From NCBI GenBank assembly GCA_021234155.1, contig JAJEKV010000006.1, positions 28,750,271 to 28,814,270 of the forward strand: DNA of 64,000 nt. The letters are read 5' to 3'. Below are positions 57,860 through 64,000 of this stretch, one piece after another; positions within the stretch are counted from its first letter, which is position 1; each line of letters begins with the position of its first letter. The stretch comes from Isoetes taiwanensis (Eukaryota; Streptophyta; Lycopodiopsida; Isoetales; Isoetaceae). The notes under the pieces are model-generated. The model saw only the letters and a list, made by a program, of their open reading frames with translations. It ran no database searches and was not told where the DNA came from. A program made the translations under genes and the position numbers.

Positions 57860-59405
57860 TAGAATGGATAAAGGTATAAAAACAGGGATTGTAGAGTAAG
57901 TAGACATAAGTAATTCTTCTTGTGATAGTATTAGTTGCCTTGTGCACTTTAGGGCAGTAAAATAGGTCAGGAAAACCTTCGTTCCGGATCCTCGAGCCTC
58001 GACAGTGGAGACACTGGACAACATCAACAAATTGAAAGCAGAGGGCAAATTTATGGAGGAAACTTCAGCAAATCAAAGGCCAAGAGGGTGTACAAGGAAG
58101 CCCGAACACGAAGAATAAAGGGGAGCCTATAGGAAGGATGATTGCGACATCAAGGATAGACACAAGACTTGCCAAGAGGGCTATGCAACAGCCAATGGGC
58201 ATCATGGCACTTACAAAATTGATCACATTAGGGGAGGAACATCTCCTAGTCAAGGATATTCTCCAAGTGCCATATTGTCTCGAGGAACGGCCCCACATCG
58301 ATGACTAATGTCACAACTATGCCACCAACAAGTAGACGACTTCATCGACTTATGACATCAAGAGCTCTGAAGGATGAGACTGAACATACCTCCTAGGAAG
58401 GGCAACTATAGCAGATATAGAGGCCATAGTAGTATCAGATTCAGACTTCAAGCAAACATGCTTCGGCTAAGGAGGTATTACAAGCCAGCAAGGGTGGGCT
58501 CCTCAGAAATAGGAATATGGCGAGACTGCAACAAACTCCTTCCTCATCAGCCCCGATACTTCAGAGCAGCTGCATCAACCTCGACAGCACCATCTCAAGA
58601 TCACGACAATCTTCTACCTTAGAGATTGGAGGTCGAACACCATCAAGAAGAGGCATCATGGGGGACCAAATACCAGCATTATTAATTGATCAGTCAAGAT
58701 TAGTCCCTGCAGATGGATGCACATAAACTCCTCTCAGCAAGAGAAGTTGCACAGTTAGAAGTGGTAAAGCACTCGACATTGTCTTCAGCCTTATAACATC
58801 AGCGTGTGGCCGCCAGGATGAAGAATCAAATCGACAAGCTCAACACAACAATATCAATAACCTTCAAGGCAGATGAGTTAAACACGAAAGATTCTACGCA
58901 GTGGTGAACATTATCTTCAAGCTCTTGGGATGCCACACCGAGCGTTATGTTATCTACATCAGCAAGTCCACTAAGAGGGATAATGTAATGAAGGTAATCA
59001 GCATCAACATTAAGGACGATCAGAGTCAGAATATGTTCGACAAAAGAAGCAGGGCACACGAATGATTATACAACAACTCCAAGGATACCAGATTCTTTTC
59101 AACAAATTATGGATCATCGCCTTGCTACTCCAACGACTAATCACAGCACCAGCTTTAAGCAAGCTAGGGGACCTATCAGATAGTTGAGTTTCTTAGAATT
59201 ATGGGTGATAACATCCATGATGGGATTGGGTCGGAATTTCGAGTAGATTTTTTTGTTATTTCTTTTAGAAGGGATGTACCCAAGATTTGAGCAAAGCTTC
59301 AAGGATTGGGAAGAAAATATATGGAGTACAACAATTGTATACATTGCTGGCAGATATCCAACATATTGGAACCTCTTCGTGAGCTTGATCACCTCGCTAA
59401 GAAGG
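57860..59405 (+). pseudogene. Decayed H2A-, H4- and H3b-like stretches of element B
   Basis: A TATA-like GGTATAAAAACAGG lies at about 57870. Frame c at 58123-58300 reads EPIGRMIATSRIDTRLAKRA then QQPMGIMALTKLITLGEEH; the two prolines and G-R are spaced exactly as in H2A (P-V-G-R ... G-A-P-V-Y-L). At 58892-59045 VNIIFKLLG, YVIYISKSTKRDNVMKVISI and NIKDD follow H4 alpha-2, loop 2 and alpha-3 (V-x-Y, a K/R cluster, then V). At 59062-59405 LQGYQILFNKL, LLLQRLITA, SEFRVDF, NNCIHCWQIS and ELDHLAKK follow H3. The order equals that of element A, but frames are heavily broken. Each match alone is weak. Confidence 0.4.
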
Positions 59406-59409
59406 ATTC

Positions 59410-61690
59410 AATAATAGGATAACCGTCGACCATGTATATGACGAGTACTTCCGCAGCATAAGGAATAATCCGACCAAGTGAAGGGAAGCAATCTAATAAG
59501 TCCGGCCAACTTCTTAGATGGCATCAACTCAAAGGTGGGACTATTTCAAGAGGGCAATAAGTAAGAAAGGGGAGATCCTAGAGTATAGATTAGATCTAAA
59601 ACAAGAATAATTATCTAATCATATAGTTTTCTATGTGTGCCCAAAAGTAATGTCATGCCGACTAAACTTATGGCCATAGGATTTATGTAAGTAGTTCTTT
59701 AACTTGTAAATTTTGCACCTCCTAGATGACGGACATCTTTAAGAGCAAGACTCTTAAGTCCAAATCTAGGCCAGTAGTTAAGGCAAGGAGTAATTAGCAG
59801 CACCAATGGAACAAGAGTCAAGTTCGACATCAACCTTAAGCGAAGCAAAGTAGAGCATCGGCACTAACTTAAGTACATTGGCAATTATGACCTCATAATA
59901 AGCATGCAATATTAAAGCTGGCTAAGGCAATAATTGATTATCATAAGCAAGAGATACTTATCCCAGCACCAAAGGGCAAGTACCTTATAATTTAAGTAAG
60001 TAATTCCAATCGTGCAACGCGTGTCAGTAAGGCAATTACTTAAGTGCATCATGAGGAATGAGGTCATACATAAGCTACAAGTTGTCGACTCCGACCGCAA
60101 TAGTAAGAAGGAAGATGCTACTTCGAAACAGTGCCTCGGCCAATTTCTAAGATAATCAAGAAGTCCCATGATATACCTCCAGATGAAATTTGAGAGCTTT
60201 TGCTCTATAGAAGCATAGAATCTGAAATCACTCTTGCACTTGGGAGGCGTGAGCCGATCAACAAGGCTCTTTATAGAATCAAGACTTCCGAAGCTAGCGA
60301 GCTCAAGAAGCACTTGTAGGAGTTGATCGACTTGGAGATCCTTTCGGCCAAGATGGAAGTCTAAAGATGTATATCAACCATGGGAAGCTCAACAAGCAAC
60401 GACATAATGGATCAGCCCCAAGAAGCAAGATTCTTCTGCGAAATCGACTTAAGCTCTCGAGCAATCGGCAAATAAGGATAAAGGGGAAGATAATTATAAG
60501 ACTCCTTCAGAACACGGTATGGGCACTATGACTTCATAGTAATGCCCCTAAGTCTATGGAATGCTCCACCAATTTGTATGCATTTGAGGAACGACATCTT
60601 CGAAGATTCTTTGGATGATTTCTTCATCAATTCTCTTCGACGACATCGTGATCTACAACAAATCAATGGAAGAGCATGCAGCCGTGGAGATGTTAAGACG
60701 TCGCCACTCATTGGCAAGCTTTTGAAGCAGCAATTTGCAATGCCATCTCCACTTCGCAAGTTTAATTCGGCAAGAAGATAGAAGAAGCCATCTACCCCAA
60801 CATGGAGTTCAAGCACATAATGGGCTAGTCTTTGCAAGAGTGCAAGGACGGATTAAGAAAGAGAAACCTTCAAATATTTTAAAAAGGAAGGTAATCTCTA
60901 ATAGCAAAGAACAATTATGCGTACCCAAAGTATAAGAAGTAAGAAAAATCTTCCAGGACACGCATAATAGCCCTATTTCCGGCCATGCAAAATTTATAAA
61001 GGCCTACTTCAAGATTAGAAGTAGCTACGTCTGGCCGGATATGAAGAAGCAGATAATCAGACATATCCAACAATGTCAGTGCAGCCAGCAGACAAGGGCG
61101 GAACAACTTCGAATTCCAGGAATCATCAAGGGCGGTGCCAGACACCAAATGGGAAGTCATCAGCATGGGTTTTATAGTTGGCCTCCCAAGGACAACAAGA
61201 AGCTTTGAAGCCTTGATGGTTGTGGTATATAGCTTATCAAAAGGGCACATACTTGCCATGCCACACCATAGACACCGCCTTGGATCTAGCCGTGTGGTCT
61301 ACATAAGAGATCTTTTAGGCTGCATGGAAATGCACAGGTCGATCATCACCAAAAGAGATCCGAAGTTCTTTAGCGACGTTTAGCAAGACTTCTTCAACAC
61401 GAGCTGCACCAACTTGTTGATGAGTTTTGCTTATCCTTTGCAGTCAAATCGGCAAAGGGACCGCACCAACACAATTTTGGAGAGCACGTTGAGAAACTAT
61501 GATTGGAACAAGTAATCCAAATGGGCCGAGTACATCCACCTGGTCAATTACATACAATAATATGAAGCAAGAGTCATCGAAGATGTCTCCTCCATGATCA
61601 GTTACAGTTATCAATGCTTGACCCTAGTTATGTGGCATAATCTAGTGCCCTAGGTGGAAGTTTCTCAACAACGACGCGGTAGCTTTTGGT
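59410..61690 (+). pseudogene. Decayed gag-protease-RT-integrase of element B
   Basis: Frames give YIGNYDLIISMQY (protease end, about 59870), ASELKKHL and ELIDLE (RT start, about 60290), FDDIVIYNKSMEEH (RT catalytic, first position altered, about 60635), FIKAYFKIRSSYVWPDMKKQ (integrase zinc region, about 60985), KWEVISMGFIVGLP (first core Asp now Gly) and ITKRDPKFFSDV (second Asp). These follow element A motif by motif. Frameshifts and stops are very frequent. No convincing gag capsid core was found. Confidence 0.7.
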
Positions 61691-61899
61691 AGAAGTGTGG
61701 GAATATCTTCAAACAGCATGGGTACATCTGAAGAGTCTAGCATGGATCTGAAGTTTGGCTCAAGTAAAAGGTTAAGCAAGGGAAGCTTCGCATCGGCAAT
61801 TGTAAGAAGCTCGCCCCTAGGTGGGCCGGTCCGTTCAAGATCTTGGAGAAGAGTGGGCTTCCAAGCCTACAAGTTGGATCTCTCAGCCCACCTTAAGGT

Positions 61900-62199
61900 C
61901 TTCCATGTGAGTTATTGAAAAGGCACGATCCTAACCCTGAGGAGGTTTTGGATACTCCAACTTTGTTGGAAATGACGGAGGATCAAGTTGAAATTGTGCC
62001 TGAATTACTTCTTGATAAGTCATTCAAGAAGACTAGGAGGTCCTAATTCCTCCAGTATTTGGTCAAGTGGAAGCACTTGCCCGTGGAAGACGCGACATGG
62101 GTATTGAAGCAGGATTTGGAGAAGCAATACCCAGAGTTTAGGAAGGAGTTTGATGGGCGAGTCGTCTCCGATTTGATCGACTTGCTGAGGAGAGGTTAG
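61900..62199 (+). pseudogene. Element B integrase tail and chromodomain
   Basis: The frame reads NPEEVLDTP, TEDQVEIVPELLLDKSFKKT, a TAA, then FLQYLVKWKHLPVEDATWVL and DLEKQYPEF. It closely matches the element A chromodomain (21475-21816), with one nonsense codon where A has Gln. Confidence 0.85.
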
Positions 62200-63074
62200 C
62201 TTAGTATGTTTCTTAGTTAGCCTTAAGTTCTGGCTCATGTATTCTAGTTAGTAGAGTGCATGTGCCAGAATCTTGGAACGTGTGGGCGATGATGGGATAC
62301 GCCTTTAAGGCATTCTCTAGGCCAACACGCACCAAGAGGTGCGCATGACCATTAGGGTCATGTGAGTGAGGAATGAGGCATGGTGGGCGATGATGGGACA
62401 TCGATCGATGCTCTCTATGCCGCTGATCGCGGGAAACGCACACCGGCCGTAGGAGGGTCATGGTGAAGGTCAAAGTGATCATGCGCCGATGATGGGATCG
62501 TGAGGCGTTTCCCTAGCTTAAAACCCTTGGGGCATGATGCACTAGGGGTACTCGGCACCGGGTAACCGAGTACAAGGTAGCACTTGATCATGGGCGATGA
62601 TAGGATCATCTTAAATGGTCCTTAAGCTCAAATCCGAAAGGGCCATGATCGAGTGCAAGGTAGTAGGGTAACCTTGAGTTAGTAGTTCGGCTCAAGGAGG
62701 TAGGTAAGGGGGGTGGTCCCCTAAAACCACAAACTTATTAACTTATATAACATAATGTGCTACTTGTGCAGGCCAGTGAAGGGAAGCATGAAGGAGGGAG
62801 CACGTTACGAGAAGATAGGAGTCATAGATTTTAGACTAACTATGAACTCCTAAATTTGTTGTAATAATATTATGTGTATACTTTGATAATAATAGTTGTT
62901 ATAGCTATATAATTTTGTATAACTTATAAATATAGCTTTATAATTACATAATAAGTAATTAACGAAAAGTTGATCTTTTCAACAAAGTTAAGTTCATATA
63001 TTCTTGTTGTGTGCTTTTGCGAGATTAGAGTAGGTTCGTCACCTTAGCGCAATGTCGAGATGAAAGATTGTCCT
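62200..63074 (+). other. Non-coding 3' region of element B with a repeated motif
   Basis: GGGCGATGATGGGA or a close variant occurs four times (about 62284, 62388, 62484 and 62583) between chromodomain and polypurine tract, each near CATG-rich sequence. No ORF with family features. Confidence 0.6.
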
Positions 63075-63084
63075 AAGGGGAGAA
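63075..63084 (+). promoter_or_regulatory. Polypurine tract of element B
   Basis: AAGGGGAGAA directly precedes the LTR start, as in element A (AAGGTGGGGAGAA). Confidence 0.8.
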
Positions 63085-64000
63085 TGACGTTCGGGGAATA
63101 TCGCTATAAATACGTATATTCGGACGTCACTATACAAGTCTATCTTCATAGCCTTGTATACCATAGATTGTGGCACTAGGGGCATGACTAAGTTATTCAT
63201 ATAACTTAGCCAACCTTAGGTTAAGACCATTTTCCACGTGGCCTTAACCTATTGGGCACCCGCCACACGGTCTTACCCTATTGGAGCCCGTGGCATAACA
63301 TGTGAACCCTAACCTATAAAGGCCTAAACCCTAACCCTAGGCCTCTTTTCTCGCTCCAACGGTTGGGAACCTTCTAGCCCGCTCGAAACTCCGTTTGAGA
63401 ATCGTCTTTGTGGCATAGCCTAGCCAAGAGACCCAGGGGCGTGAGGCATCAAAGCCAGGAGTGGGAGCTACCCTCGAACACTTCAAGACTATGGAGACGC
63501 CTGAGGATTGGGAGGGAGTGCTTGAGGAGCAGGTATGTAGAGTAGTAGTCATAGTAGTTCATGCGGAATTAACATTCGGATGAGTTAGTATCTTGTATCT
63601 AGGGTAGAGCCATCCTAGAACCCATATTCAACATCTTGAACCCTAATCAAAGGAACCCTAACCATTAGTTAGTTGTATGATTAGGTTAAGATGTTCTTCT
63701 TATGATTATTCTCATGATGTGATGATTATGTGATGATGGTTGATCATGTTTGCTCCTCTTGTATTGGGAAGGGGGGTAGAGACCTAGAGCCATATGTAGT
63801 ATGCTCCTAGAGTAGATCCCTTAGTTCCTATTAGTTGCGGCTGTGCATAGGGGCCCACCGGGCTATTGAGGCTATGATATGACTCCAGCACCATATAGGG
63901 GGCTAGAGGGAAAGTGGAGGGAGGATCCCGGCCGAGTGGGGGCCGAGGGGGATCCCATAGTGGGCTAGGCTTATGGTCGGTCACTTCGTGTGGGCCGGGC
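63085..64000 (+). repeat. Element B 3' LTR, first 916 bp
   Basis: Starts TGACGTTCGGGG (the first two bases of TGTGACG are lost) and follows 51187 to about 52100 with small deletions. It continues beyond the window. Confidence 0.9.

Overview
This window is nuclear DNA from a land plant with a large, repeat-dominated genome. The signs are CACTA elements with CACTACAAGA ends, Ty3/gypsy chromoviruses primed by initiator-Met tRNA, copia scraps, several LINE families and (AT)n tracts. A seed-free plant such as a fern would fit the mix, but nothing here fixes the species. I see no convincing host housekeeping gene. One spliced minus-strand gene (36.7-40.6 kb) may be host or CACTA-borne.

Layout. 0-10.5 kb: foldback repeats (family R2), a short repeat (R4), a composite repeat with a long hairpin, and decayed DNA. 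10.6-13.9 kb: a solo LTR of element family B with a 5-bp target duplication, split by a GC-rich LINE. 14.6-15.5 kb: a LINE 3' end. 16.3-20.6 kb: the 3' part of a CACTA transposon. 20.6-32.2 kb: Ty3/gypsy chromovirus A on the minus strand. 32.2-36 kb: nested LINE and copia pieces. 36-43.2 kb: the remaining CACTA genes. 43.2-44.6 kb: the rest of the A 3' LTR. 44.6-45.3 kb: a LINE endonuclease domain. 45.6-47 kb: repeat R3 with a heat-shock-element-like array. 49.0-49.5 kb: another R2 foldback. 51.2-64.0 kb: a second, decayed chromovirus (B) on the plus strand, running off the end of the window.

Main discovery. Both chromoviruses carry 4-6 kb of extra sequence between the primer-binding site and gag, and it encodes histone-fold proteins. 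In B the first ORF ends in an almost canonical histone H3 fold. In A the matching ORF is a diverged H3. Downstream in A come an H2B/H2A-like ORF, an H4-like stretch and a weaker second H3-like stretch, so the order is H3a, then H2B-H2A-H4-H3b, then gag-pol-chromodomain. Decayed counterparts of H2A, H4 and H3b can be followed in B. Family-specific nested hairpins lie beside these ORFs. I know of no described LTR retrotransposon that carries a core-histone set; the nearest analogues are the H2B-H2A and H4-H3 fusions of giant viruses.

Second discovery. A 22.6-kb inversion (about 20606 to 43239) explains several broken features at once. Reversing it rejoins the CACTA transposase reading frame, completes the 3' LTR of element A, pairs the target duplication TGTTA on both sides of A, and rejoins a LINE reading frame across the A insertion. 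All alignments were made by eye; no identity values or database searches were computed.
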